A DNA stretch of 14,322 nt, from positions 1 to 14,322 of the forward strand of contig DKII01000088.1 in NCBI GenBank assembly GCA_002454125.1, written 5' to 3'. A program made the position numbers and the translations under genes. The notes beneath the pieces are model-generated. The model was given only the letters and a program-made list of their open reading frames with translations, searched no databases and was not told the origin of the DNA. Numbering within the stretch: position 1 is the stretch's first letter; the number at the start of each line of letters is the position of its first letter. Positions 6,966 through 14,068 of this stretch are shown here, in pieces. The stretch comes from Novosphingobium sp. UBA6722. Its GTDB lineage: Bacteria > Pseudomonadota > Alphaproteobacteria > Sphingomonadales > Sphingomonadaceae.

Positions 6966-7478
6966 ATGTCTGCGATGCGCCATTTGCGCTGGACAAGCAC
7001 TGCGATCATGCTGGCGGGCCTTGGCCTGACCCTGCCCGCGCCCGCCCTCGCAGCAGCCGCGCAGACCGCCGATTCCACCGCTCAGGTGCTCGACACGATC
7101 CAGTACGCCGTGCTGCTCGACATGAATTTCGGGCGCGTCGCCACCTCGGGCAACGCCGGTGTCGTTGAACTCAATCCCGCCAGCGGCACCCGCACCTGCG
7201 ATCCGACCCTGGTTTGCGTCAGCGGCTTCAACATGTCGGAGCTGCGCCTGACCGGCTCGGATGCCAATGTGCAGGTCAATTTCGATCCAGCCTTTACGCT
7301 GACCGGCCCCGGCGATCCGATCGTGGCCGAGCCGCTGTTTCCGGGCGGTCCCGGCGCAGTCATCTCGATCTCGGGCGGGCAGGCCGTGGTCTATTTCGGG
7401 GCGCGGCTCTACATCAATGCCGGACAGGCTCCCGGCATCTATTCCGGCGATTTCACGGTATATCTCGAATACAACTAA
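6966..7478 (+). CDS. Secreted DUF4402-domain protein
   Basis: A small exported protein of 170 residues and unknown function. The N-terminus has a basic stretch (MRHLRW) and a hydrophobic core (about 12-28) ending PAPALAAAAQ, a clear Sec signal peptide with cleavage near residues 30-33. The mature part shows the DUF4402 layout: LDMNFGRVATSGNAGVVELN (51-70), a central beta-rich segment FNMSELRLTGSDANVQVNF, VYFGARLYINAGQAPGIYSG (142-161) and the closing FTVYLEYN. DUF4402 proteins are found mainly in Proteobacteria and look like all-beta surface or fimbria-like subunits; no function is established. Two Cys (78 and 84, in TRTCDPTLVCVSG) could form a disulfide in the periplasm. The start may instead be ATG 6975 (MRHLRW), as neither ATG has a strong ribosome site. 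The gene stands alone with about 165 bp upstream, and the dehydrogenase follows after 30 bp. Confidence 0.85.
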   Translation: MSAMRHLRWTSTAIMLAGLGLTLPAPALAAAAQTADSTAQVLDTIQYAVLLDMNFGRVATSGNAGVVELNPASGTRTCDPTLVCVSGFNMSELRLTGSDANVQVNFDPAFTLTGPGDPIVAEPLFPGGPGAVISISGGQAVVYFGARLYINAGQAPGIYSGDFTVYLEYN

Positions 7479-7508
7479 GCCCGTCTGGAAAAGCCCGCTC
7501 AAGCCGCT

Positions 7509-8417
7509 ATGACCGCAGGCATGAGCGAACCGAAACACGTTTCCTTCCTGGGCCTGGGCGTCATGGGCGGCGCGATTGCGCGGCACATCGGCAATGCCGG
7601 TCACCAGCTGACCATCTACAATCGCAGCCCGGAACGGCTGGCGAAATGGCAAGAGGCCAACCCCGGCCTGGCCGTTCGCGTGGCGCAAAGCCCGGCCGAG
7701 GCGGCCGAGGGCGCGCAGGTGGTACTCACCTGCGTTGGCAATGATGATGATCTGGCCGATGTCGTGCTCGGCCCGACCGGCGTCTTCGCCACGCTGCGCA
7801 AGGGCGCGGTCTTCATCGATCACACCACCGTTTCCGCCCGGATCGCCCGCCAGATCGCGGTCGAGGCGCGCGACCTGCAGGTCCACTGCGTCGATGCGCC
7901 GGTCACAGGCGGCCAGGCCGGGGCCGAGAACGGCACGCTGACCGTGATGTGCGGCGGCCGCGACGAGGCGATCGAGGCGGCCCGCCCGGTGATGGAAGCC
8001 TATACCAAGCGGATCGTCCACGTCGGCAAGGCCGGCGCCGGGCAGACCACCAAGATGGTCAACCAGATCGCTTTCGCCGGGGTCCTCGCCAGCCTGTCGG
8101 AGGCGATGCGCTTTGCCCAGGCCGCCCACCTCGATCTCGACAAGGTCTACGAGGCAATTTCGGGCGGCGCCTCGCAAAGCTGGCAGATGGACAACCGCTG
8201 GCACACCATGGCGAAGGACGAATTCGACTTCGGCTTTGCGGTGGACTGGATGCGCAAGGACCTGGGCCTGACCCTGGAGGAAGGCCGCTCGCTCGGCGTG
8301 CCACTGGCCGTTACCGCGCTGATCGACCAGTTCTATGCCGAGGTCCAGGCATTGGGTGGCGGACGGCAGGATACCTCCTCGCTGATCCGCCGTCTGCCCA
8401 AGCGGGGCGGCGCATGA
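7509..8417 (+). CDS. Beta-hydroxyacid dehydrogenase (3-hydroxyisobutyrate dehydrogenase family)
   Basis: A cytoplasmic NAD(P)-dependent oxidoreductase of 302 residues. The Rossmann fingerprint is FLGLGVMGGAIARHI (13-27), and strand 2 ends YNRSPER (37-43). An Arg after Asn at this place is typical of NADP(H)-preferring members such as GLYR1-like semialdehyde reductases, so NADPH is the likelier cofactor (inference). The substrate loop is DAPVTGGQAGAENGTLTVMCGG (from 129), a match to the family's DxPVSGGxxGA signature. The catalytic Lys is Lys182 in GAGQTTKMVNQ, and the end has GGRQDTSSLI (Asp288). Candidate substrates include 3-hydroxyisobutyrate, tartronate semialdehyde or succinic semialdehyde; the sequence does not choose. 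The start may be ATG 7521 (MSEPKHV), which has CGCAGG close by; 7509 has no visible ribosome site. Its stop codon overlaps the next start (ATGA), implying translational coupling with the amidohydrolase. Confidence 0.92.
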   Translation: MTAGMSEPKHVSFLGLGVMGGAIARHIGNAGHQLTIYNRSPERLAKWQEANPGLAVRVAQSPAEAAEGAQVVLTCVGNDDDLADVVLGPTGVFATLRKGAVFIDHTTVSARIARQIAVEARDLQVHCVDAPVTGGQAGAENGTLTVMCGGRDEAIEAARPVMEAYTKRIVHVGKAGAGQTTKMVNQIAFAGVLASLSEAMRFAQAAHLDLDKVYEAISGGASQSWQMDNRWHTMAKDEFDFGFAVDWMRKDLGLTLEEGRSLGVPLAVTALIDQFYAEVQALGGGRQDTSSLIRRLPKRGGA

Positions 8418-10066
8418 TGCACAAGCTGTTGCTGGCCGCTGCGGCCCTCGCCCTCACAGCCCCGGCCCTCGCCGATACCCTGGTCGACAATGTCGATGGC
8501 CTGACCATCGACGCAACCGGCGGGGTCGAGCGTTTCACCGGCCTTTTGGTGGGTGACGATGGCCGGATCGTCCAGGTCCTCCACCGCGGCGACAAACGGC
8601 CCGGCAAGGTCGATTACTTCGTCGATGGCAAAGGCCAGGTCCTGGTCCCCGGCATGATCGACAGCCATGGGCACGTCATGGGCCTGGGCTTTTCCGCGCT
8701 CACCCTCGACTTGACCGAGACGAAATCGCTGGCCGAGGCGCTGGCCAAGGTCGCCGCCTATGCCAAGGCCAATCCCGATCGTCCGTGGATCCTGGGGCGC
8801 GGCTGGAATCAGGAGCTGTGGCCGGAAAAGCGCTTTCCGACTGCGGCCGAACTCGACGCCGTAGCCGGCGACCGCCCGGTCTGGCTGGAGCGGGTCGATG
8901 GCCATGCCGGCTGGGCCAACAGCAAGGCGCTGGCCGCCGCCGGCGTCACCGCGCTGACCAAGGCCCCGGCCGGCGGCTCGATCGAGCGTCTGGCGGGCGG
9001 CAAGCCCGCCGGGGTGCTGGTGGACAACGCGATGGAGCTGGTGAACAAGGCCGTGCCCGCCCCGCGCCCGGAAGACCGCGACCTGGCGCTGGCCAAGGCG
9101 CAGGAAATCCTGCTGGCGCGCGGCGTCACCGCGATTGCCGACATGGGCACCACGATCGAGGACTGGCAGGCTTTCCGCCGCGCCGGGGACAATGGCTCCC
9201 TGCGCATGCGGATCATGTCCTATGCCATGGGGACCGAACAGATGGCCCTGATCGGTGGTCCCGGCCCCTCGCCCTGGCTCTATGACGACAAGCTGCGGCT
9301 TAACGGGGTGAAGCTCTATTCTGATGGCGCGCTGGGATCGCGCGGGGCCAGCCTCAAGGCGCCCTATAGCGACGCGCCGACGATCAAGGGCCTGCGGGTG
9401 ACTGGCGATACCCAGCTCAAGAATTTCATGAGCCGCGCCGCGCTCGACCGGTTCCAGGTGGCCGTCCATGCCATCGGGGACGAGGCCAATGCTGCCGCCC
9501 TCGCCGCGATCGAGGACATGAACCTGACCTACACCGGTGACCGGCGCTGGCGGATCGAACACGCGCAGGTGCTCGATCCGGCTGACATCGCCCGCTTTGC
9601 CAAGGCCGGGGTGATCGCCTCGATGCAGCCGGTGCACCAGACCTCCGACCGGCTGATGGCCGAGGCACGGCTTGGGCCGAACCGCCTGACCGGCGCCTAT
9701 GCCTGGGCCAGCCTGGCCGCGAGCGGCGCCAGGCTGGCGTTCGGCTCGGACGTGCCGGTGGAACTGGCCGACCCCTGGGCCGGCCTTGCGGCCGCGATCA
9801 GCCGCACCGGGCCAGACGGGCAGCCTTTCGGCGGCTGGCAGCCGCAGGAACGGGTCAGCCGCGAACTGGCGCTGGCCGCCTACACTTCGGGCGGTGCCTA
9901 TGCCGGCTTTGCCGAAGGCCGCTTTGGCCGGCTGCAACGCGGCGAACGCGCGGACTTCCTGCTGATCGACCGCGATCCGCTGCTGGCAACGCCCGCCGAT
10001 ATTCGCGCGACGCAGGTCTTGCAGGTTTGGGTCGGTGGCCGGCTGGTGCACCAGCGCGGCAACTGA
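8414..10066 (+). CDS. Exported YtcJ/NfdA-type amidohydrolase (amidohydrolase family 3)
   Basis: A metal-dependent hydrolase of 550 residues, probably periplasmic: MMHKLLLAAAALALTAPALA is a standard signal peptide with cleavage after about residue 20. It follows the amidohydrolase plan. A small beta-sandwich ends VLVPGMIDSHGHVMGLG, whose HxH (His85, His87) are metal ligands. Then come WILGRGWNQELWP (125-137, typical of YtcJ), RVDGHAGWANSKAL (160-173), GVKLYSDGALGSRGA (Lys300, the candidate carboxylated or bridging Lys), VHAIGDEAN (His352), RIEHAQ (His383), FGSDVPVE (Asp446), and the closing GRLQRGERADFLLIDRDP. The metal site looks intact. The family includes N-substituted formamide deformylase, but substrates are mostly unknown. 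Translation begins at ATG 8414 inside the preceding gene's last codons (ATGA overlap); a second ATG at 8417 is the alternative. It ends 3 bp from the convergent tatC. Confidence 0.92.
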   Translation: MMHKLLLAAAALALTAPALADTLVDNVDGLTIDATGGVERFTGLLVGDDGRIVQVLHRGDKRPGKVDYFVDGKGQVLVPGMIDSHGHVMGLGFSALTLDLTETKSLAEALAKVAAYAKANPDRPWILGRGWNQELWPEKRFPTAAELDAVAGDRPVWLERVDGHAGWANSKALAAAGVTALTKAPAGGSIERLAGGKPAGVLVDNAMELVNKAVPAPRPEDRDLALAKAQEILLARGVTAIADMGTTIEDWQAFRRAGDNGSLRMRIMSYAMGTEQMALIGGPGPSPWLYDDKLRLNGVKLYSDGALGSRGASLKAPYSDAPTIKGLRVTGDTQLKNFMSRAALDRFQVAVHAIGDEANAAALAAIEDMNLTYTGDRRWRIEHAQVLDPADIARFAKAGVIASMQPVHQTSDRLMAEARLGPNRLTGAYAWASLAASGARLAFGSDVPVELADPWAGLAAAISRTGPDGQPFGGWQPQERVSRELALAAYTSGGAYAGFAEGRFGRLQRGERADFLLIDRDPLLATPADIRATQVLQVWVGGRLVHQRGN

Positions 10067-10069
10067 GGG

Positions 10070-10882
10070 TCAGGAAATCGTTTCGCCCGGGGTCGGGACC
10101 AGTTCGGTCCCAGTCTCAGCTTCGGCGGCCTTCTTGCGATCGGTAAACCACATGATCGCCAGCGCGCTTTCGTAAAGCAGCCACAGCGGGATCGCGAGCA
10201 TCAGCTGCGAGATCACGTCTGGCGGGGTCACGATCGCCGCGATGATCGTGATCACAACGATCACATAGCGCCGCGCCCGGACAAGATCATCGCGGCTGAC
10301 GATCCCGGCGCGGTTGAGCAGCAGCAGCAGGACGGGAAGCAGGAAGCTGATCCCGAATGCCATGATGAACTGCATCACCAGGCTCAGGTAAGCCCCGATC
10401 TCGGGCAGCGCCTCGGTCGAAAGTCCGCCGCGCTCACCCTCAAACCCCAGGAAGAAGTGGAAGGCGGTCGGCATGACCACGAAATAGGCCAGCGCCGCGC
10501 CGGCGGTGAACAGGATCGGCGTGGCCAGCAGGAACGGCAGGAAAGCCTTCTTTTCCTTGGCATAGAGCCCCGGCGCGACAAAGGCCCAGAGCTGGTTGGC
10601 GATGATCGGGAAGCAGACCAGGAAGGCGGCGAACAGGGCCACCTTCACGTTGACGAAGAACGCTCCGTAAAGCTGCGTGTAGATCAGCTTGCCCTGCCCC
10701 GGCGGGAAGGCATTGGTCAGCGGGCGAACCAGGAAGCCGAAGATGTCATTGGCGAAATAAAAGCAGACGAAGAAGGCGACAACCAGCGCCAGAATGATCC
10801 GCATCAGCCGCGCGCGCAGCTCGATCAGGTGATCAAGCAGCGGGGCCTGCGTCTCGTCGATGTCCTTGATCTTCAGCACCAT
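10070..10882 (-). CDS. tatC: Twin-arginine translocase subunit TatC
   Basis: The inner-membrane core of the Tat translocase, which recognises RR signal peptides of folded proteins. It has 270 residues with six membrane helices. Family marks are DHLIELRARL near residues 18-27, the periplasmic-loop segment IYTQLYGAFFVNVKVALFAA, PIIANQLWAFVAPGLYAKEK (conserved WxFxxPGLYxxEK), and VTPPDVISQ before the last helices. The start is ATG 10882 (MVLKIKDIDET), one base after the tatB stop; the frame extends upstream over tatB but lacks family similarity there. It is the last gene of the probable SPOR-nagZ-scpAB-tatABC unit. The amidohydrolase on the other strand ends only 3 bp away, with no terminator hairpin visible. 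Confidence 0.97.
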   Translation of the reverse strand: MVLKIKDIDETQAPLLDHLIELRARLMRIILALVVAFFVCFYFANDIFGFLVRPLTNAFPPGQGKLIYTQLYGAFFVNVKVALFAAFLVCFPIIANQLWAFVAPGLYAKEKKAFLPFLLATPILFTAGAALAYFVVMPTAFHFFLGFEGERGGLSTEALPEIGAYLSLVMQFIMAFGISFLLPVLLLLLNRAGIVSRDDLVRARRYVIVVITIIAAIVTPPDVISQLMLAIPLWLLYESALAIMWFTDRKKAAEAETGTELVPTPGETIS

Positions 10883-10883
10883 G

Positions 10884-11264
10884 TCAGGCGGCCTGATCCG
10901 GCTTGGGCTTGGCCTTGGCGCGCTTCGGCTTTGGCGCCGCGGCTTCCGGCGCAGCCGCAACCGGCGCTTCGGCCTTCACGGTGCCGGGATCCTGCCCGAT
11001 CAGCGCGGCTTCGGCGCTGGCACTCTCGGGCGGATGCTCGCGCATGATCGCCTCGTTCTGCTCGCGCCACTTCTTTTCCATTTCGGCGAGCTCCGCCTCG
11101 CGGATCATGGTCTCCACGCCGGCGCGGAAATGGCCGGAAACGCGCCGGACCTTGCCGATCCAGCGCCCGGCCGTGCGCAGCGCCAGTGGCAGGTCCTTGG
11201 GACCAATCACCACCACCGCCACGATCACGATGAGCAAAAGCTCTGAGGCGCCAATATCGAACAC
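10884..11264 (-). CDS. tatB: Sec-independent translocase subunit TatB
   Basis: Partner of TatC in the substrate-receptor complex. It has 126 residues: a single N-terminal membrane helix (FDIGASELLLIVIVAVVVIG), the hinge GPKDLPLALRTAGRW matching TatB's xGPxxLPxxxRxxG consensus, an amphipathic helix (VRRVSGHFRAGVETMIREAE), then an Ala/Pro/Lys-rich disordered tail (about 95-126). The first codon is GTG (11262-11264). Its stop is separated from the tatC start by a single base, suggesting coupled translation that balances TatB and TatC. The Glu at residue 8 in the membrane segment (GASE) is the conserved polar residue distinguishing TatB from TatA. Confidence 0.95.
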   Translation of the reverse strand: MFDIGASELLLIVIVAVVVIGPKDLPLALRTAGRWIGKVRRVSGHFRAGVETMIREAELAEMEKKWREQNEAIMREHPPESASAEAALIGQDPGTVKAEAPVAAAPEAAAPKPKRAKAKPKPDQAA

Positions 11265-11282
11265 GCGCCTGTTCTCGTCCGA

Positions 11283-11510
11283 TTACTTCTGTTCGGTCTT
11301 GCTGGCTTCAGTGGCAGCAGTCGTCTCAGTCGATGCCGGAATCTGGGCCGGCGGGGCAGCGGGCTTGGTTTCCTCGTCGGCCATGCCCTGCTTGAAGCTT
11401 TTGATACCCTTGCCGAAATCGCCCATGATTTCCGACACGCGGCCGCGCCCGAACAGGACCAGCACGACCAGCAGCACGATCAGCCAGTGCCAGATTGAAA
11501 AACCGCCCAT
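11283..11510 (-). CDS. tatA: Sec-independent translocase subunit TatA
   Basis: The pore or membrane-weakening subunit that oligomerises around TatBC. It has 75 residues: a short membrane helix (FSIWHWLIVLLVVLVLFG), the FGRGRVSEIMGDFGKGIKSF hinge and amphipathic helix (20-39) matching the family's FGxxKLPExGxxxGKxxxxFK consensus, and a low-complexity Thr/Ala/Glu tail. The ATG at 11510 has GGAG about eight bases upstream, the clearest ribosome site in this gene cluster, in keeping with TatA being needed in excess over TatB and TatC. It lies 44 bp after scpB and 18 bp before tatB. Confidence 0.96.
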   Translation of the reverse strand: MGGFSIWHWLIVLLVVLVLFGRGRVSEIMGDFGKGIKSFKQGMADEETKPAAPPAQIPASTETTAATEASKTEQK

Positions 11511-11554
11511 TTTATCGACTCCAATTCGAGGTTCCGGCCCCCGTCACCGCCTAT

Positions 11555-12175
11555 CTAGGCGCTTTCGTCCTCGCTTGCCAGTCCGGCTTCAGCTTCGGCG
11601 GCTTCTTTCCGCTGGTCGGCCGTTTCCATCGCATCGGCCAGGGCATCGTCGACCGGATCGAGCAGGCCGGCAGCCTTGAGCTCGTCCAGCCCCGGCAGGT
11701 CGCGGCGGCTTTCCAGGCCGAAGTGCGTGAGGAACTCGGGCGTGGTGGCATAGATCACCGGGCGGCCCGGAACTTCGCGGCGGCCCACGATCCGCACCCA
11801 GCCCGCTTCCATCAGCACGTCGAGCGTGCCCTTGGCGGTCTGGACCCCGCGGATCGCCTCGATCTCGGCGCGGCTGACGGGCTCGTGATAAGCGACGATG
11901 GCGAGAACCTCAGTGGCGGCGCGCGATAGCCGCCGCACTTCCTCGCGCTCACGCCGCAGCAGATGCGCAAGGTCCGGCGCGGTCTGGAAGTGCCAGCGCT
12001 TGGCCCGCTCGACCAGCTGGATGCCGCGATCCTTGTAGGTCTCGGCCAGTTCGGCCAGCGCCGCCTTGACGTCCGCCCCGCCCAGGTGGGTCGAGATCGC
12101 CTCTGCCGTCATCGGCTCCTCGGCAGCAAACAGCGTCGCCTCGACCGCGCGGACCAGGTCATCCGGCCGGCTCAT
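11555..12175 (-). CDS. scpB: Segregation and condensation protein ScpB
   Basis: The winged-helix (kite) partner of ScpA in the SMC-ScpAB condensin that compacts and separates the chromosome. It has 206 residues. Features are VRAVEATLFAAEEPMTAEAI near the start, a first winged-helix domain to about residue 75, then SRAATEVLAIVAYHEPVSRA (about 85-104) and EIEAIRGVQTAKGTLDVLME with GRPVIYATTPEFLTHFGL (about 140-157), the hallmark C-terminal ScpB segment, followed by an acidic tail of about 50 residues. The start is ATG 12175, whose ATGA overlaps the scpA stop; an upstream extension of the frame lies inside scpA and is rejected. The overlap implies coupled synthesis of ScpA and ScpB. Confidence 0.95.
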   Translation of the reverse strand: MSRPDDLVRAVEATLFAAEEPMTAEAISTHLGGADVKAALAELAETYKDRGIQLVERAKRWHFQTAPDLAHLLRREREEVRRLSRAATEVLAIVAYHEPVSRAEIEAIRGVQTAKGTLDVLMEAGWVRIVGRREVPGRPVIYATTPEFLTHFGLESRRDLPGLDELKAAGLLDPVDDALADAMETADQRKEAAEAEAGLASEDESA

Positions 12176-12972
12176 GCCTTCACCCCGCGCAGCATCAGCG
12201 GGCCGAAGGTCTGCTCCTGTTGCAATTCCGCCTTGCCCAGCCGCGCCAGTTCGAGCGCGGCGACAAAGCTGGAGGCCATGGCCGAGCGGCGCAGCTTGGG
12301 ATCGGCATGCGGCGGCAAGAAATCCCGCAGTTCCATCCAATCAAGGTTGACGCCCAGCATCGAGGAGACCCGCGCCAGCGCAGAGTCGAGCGTCATCACC
12401 ATCCGGTCGCGCACCATGTGCACCACCGGCTGGGTGCGGGCCTTGACCTGGCCATAGGCCTGGACCAGCGCGAACCAGTCACACTGCCACAGCGCCTTGC
12501 GATCGACCCACAGGCCCTCGGGCGCGCCGCGCAGGAACACGTCGCGGCCCAGCCGGTCACGCCCCATCAGCCGCGCCGCCGCATCGCGCATCGCCGCCAG
12601 CCGCTGCAGCCGCAGTTGCAGGCGCAGCGCCAGCTCTTCAGGGCTCGGGTCTTCCTGCTCATCGCGCGGCAGCAGCAGGGCAGACTTGAGGTAGGCCAGC
12701 CAGGCCGCCATCACCAGGTAATCGGCGGCCAGTTCCAGCCGCAGCGCCTCGGCCCGCTCGATATAGGTCAGGTACTGGTCCACCAGCGCCAGGATCGAGA
12801 TCTTGCGCAGGTCGACCTTCTGCCGCCGGGCAAGGTCGAGCAGCAGGTCGAGCGGCCCTTCCCAGCCATCAAGTTCAAGGTAGAGCGCAGCATCCTCGGT
12901 CGCCGCCGCGCCGGGTCCGGCCCATTCATCCTCGGGCAGGGTGATCGCCGGGGCGTCATCGAGCTCGCTCAT
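12172..12972 (-). CDS. scpA: Segregation and condensation protein ScpA (kleisin)
   Basis: The kleisin that bridges the SMC heads and binds ScpB. It has 266 residues. After an acidic, variable N-terminus (1-30), the SMC-neck-binding segment YLELDGWEGPLDLLLDLARR, then QKVDLRKISILALVDQYLTY and YLVMAAWLAYLKSALLLPRD (about 86-105) are textbook ScpA. The middle is Leu/Arg-rich, and the C-terminal winged-helix part runs from about 200 to the end. It overlaps nagZ by four bases at its start (ATGA, 12969-12972) and scpB by four at its end (12172-12175), so these genes are almost certainly co-transcribed. Like many alphaproteobacterial ScpA proteins it starts with a run of Asp/Glu. Confidence 0.96.
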   Translation of the reverse strand: MSELDDAPAITLPEDEWAGPGAAATEDAALYLELDGWEGPLDLLLDLARRQKVDLRKISILALVDQYLTYIERAEALRLELAADYLVMAAWLAYLKSALLLPRDEQEDPSPEELALRLQLRLQRLAAMRDAAARLMGRDRLGRDVFLRGAPEGLWVDRKALWQCDWFALVQAYGQVKARTQPVVHMVRDRMVMTLDSALARVSSMLGVNLDWMELRDFLPPHADPKLRRSAMASSFVAALELARLGKAELQQEQTFGPLMLRGVKA

Positions 12973-13997
12973 GCTCGCACCTCCGCGGTTTCAAGCAGCG
13001 CCAGCAGGGCATCGCGCTTGGCCGCAAGCTCGGCCTGCTCGGCCGTTGGCTGCGGCGCGCGGATCGCGCTGAGCGCGCGGGCGTGGCGCGCGGCGGTTGC
13101 TGCGGACATGGAGCCAAGCCGCTCGCAGATGCCAGTCATGTCGTCCATTTTCGCCCAGCAGTTGAGCGCAATGTCGCACCCGGCCTGGATCGCGGCTTCG
13201 GCACGGTCAGGCACAGTGCCGGACAGCGCCTCCATATCGAGGTCATCGGTCAGCAGCAGTCCATCGAAGCCAATCTTCCCGCGAATGATCTGCTCGATCA
13301 CGAAGGGAGATTGCGTCGCCGGGTGGTCGGCATCCCAGGCGGTGAAAACCAGATGCCCGGTCATGGCGATCGGCGCCTGGGCCAGCGCCTTGAACGGGGC
13401 GATGTCGCATTCCAGCTCTGCCGCGCTGGCGGTGACCGTTGGCAATTCCTTGTGGGTATCGACCATTGAACGGCCATGCCCCGGCATATGCTTGATCGTG
13501 CCGATTACTCCGGCGCGGGCCAGGCCATCGAGCACGGCCCGCCCGATCGCCGCCACCCGCAGCGGCTCAAACCCATAGGCGCGGTCCCCGATCACATCGT
13601 GGGCGCCGTGCTGGCGGACATCGAGTACGGGGGCGTGGGTGCAGGTGATGCCGACTTCGTGCAGGTCATGGCCCAGCGCTTCGGCATTGGCGCGGGCCGC
13701 CTCGATGGCCGAGGCCGGGGCCAGATCGAATAGCCGGTCGAACAGGCTGCTGGCAGGATAGGCCGGCCAGACCGGCGGCTTCATCCGCGCGACCCGCCCG
13801 CCTTCCTGGTCGATCGTGATCAGCAGCTGCTCGCGTCCATGGATCGAGCGCAGATCATCGGTAAGCGCGCGAACTTGCTCTCGGCTTTCGATATTCCGGC
13901 CAAACAGGATGTAGCCCGCCGGATCGGCCTCACGGAAAAAGGCCCGCTCCGCGGCGGTCAGGGTCAGTCCGGAAAGGCCGAAAATGGCGGGAGTCAT
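12969..13997 (-). CDS. nagZ: Beta-N-acetylhexosaminidase NagZ (glycoside hydrolase family 3)
   Basis: A cytoplasmic enzyme that removes N-acetylglucosamine from anhydro-muropeptides during peptidoglycan recycling. It has 342 residues, with no signal peptide, as expected. GH3/NagZ marks: PAGYILFGRNI (26-36), LLITIDQEGGRVARM (58-72), APVLDVR (122-128), VIGDRAYG (135-142), GTIKHMPGHGRSMVDTHKEL (166-185) with the Asp180/His182 acid-base dyad of NagZ enzymes, and GLLLTDDLDMEALSG (246-260) with the nucleophile Asp in TDDLDM. All key residues look intact. In many bacteria NagZ products feed beta-lactamase induction through AmpR, but no ampC/ampR is in view. The start is ATG 13997, 71 bp after the SPOR-gene stop; its own stop overlaps the scpA start. 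Confidence 0.96.
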   Translation of the reverse strand: MTPAIFGLSGLTLTAAERAFFREADPAGYILFGRNIESREQVRALTDDLRSIHGREQLLITIDQEGGRVARMKPPVWPAYPASSLFDRLFDLAPASAIEAARANAEALGHDLHEVGITCTHAPVLDVRQHGAHDVIGDRAYGFEPLRVAAIGRAVLDGLARAGVIGTIKHMPGHGRSMVDTHKELPTVTASAAELECDIAPFKALAQAPIAMTGHLVFTAWDADHPATQSPFVIEQIIRGKIGFDGLLLTDDLDMEALSGTVPDRAEAAIQAGCDIALNCWAKMDDMTGICERLGSMSAATAARHARALSAIRAPQPTAEQAELAAKRDALLALLETAEVRA

Positions 13998-14068
13998 GAT
14001 GGGCGAAAGGTCGCAGGAAGTGCCCCGCCGTGCAAGCGGGACGCCCCCAATGCGTGTGGATTATCGGC

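Noticed and set aside
6801..8204. Open frame on the - strand extending the ammonia-lyase upstream by about 470 codons
   Set aside because: It lies antisense to the DUF4402 and dehydrogenase genes, has a composition rich in Arg, Gly, His and Asp typical of shadow frames in GC-rich DNA, and shows no domain. The enzyme's normal start is ATG 6800.
8333..10051. 572-codon open frame antisense to the amidohydrolase
   Set aside because: The sense frame has a full set of conserved metal ligands and a signal peptide. The antisense product is low in recognisable motifs and rich in Arg, Gly, Gln and His.
12220..13578. 452-codon + strand frame opposite scpA and nagZ
   Set aside because: It is a mirror of two unmistakable genes with no motif of its own; long antisense frames are common at this GC content.
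14024..14040. CCCGC/GCGGG hairpin between the SPOR gene and nagZ
   Set aside because: Only a 5-bp stem with a 7-base loop and no T run on the - strand, so it does not qualify as a terminator.
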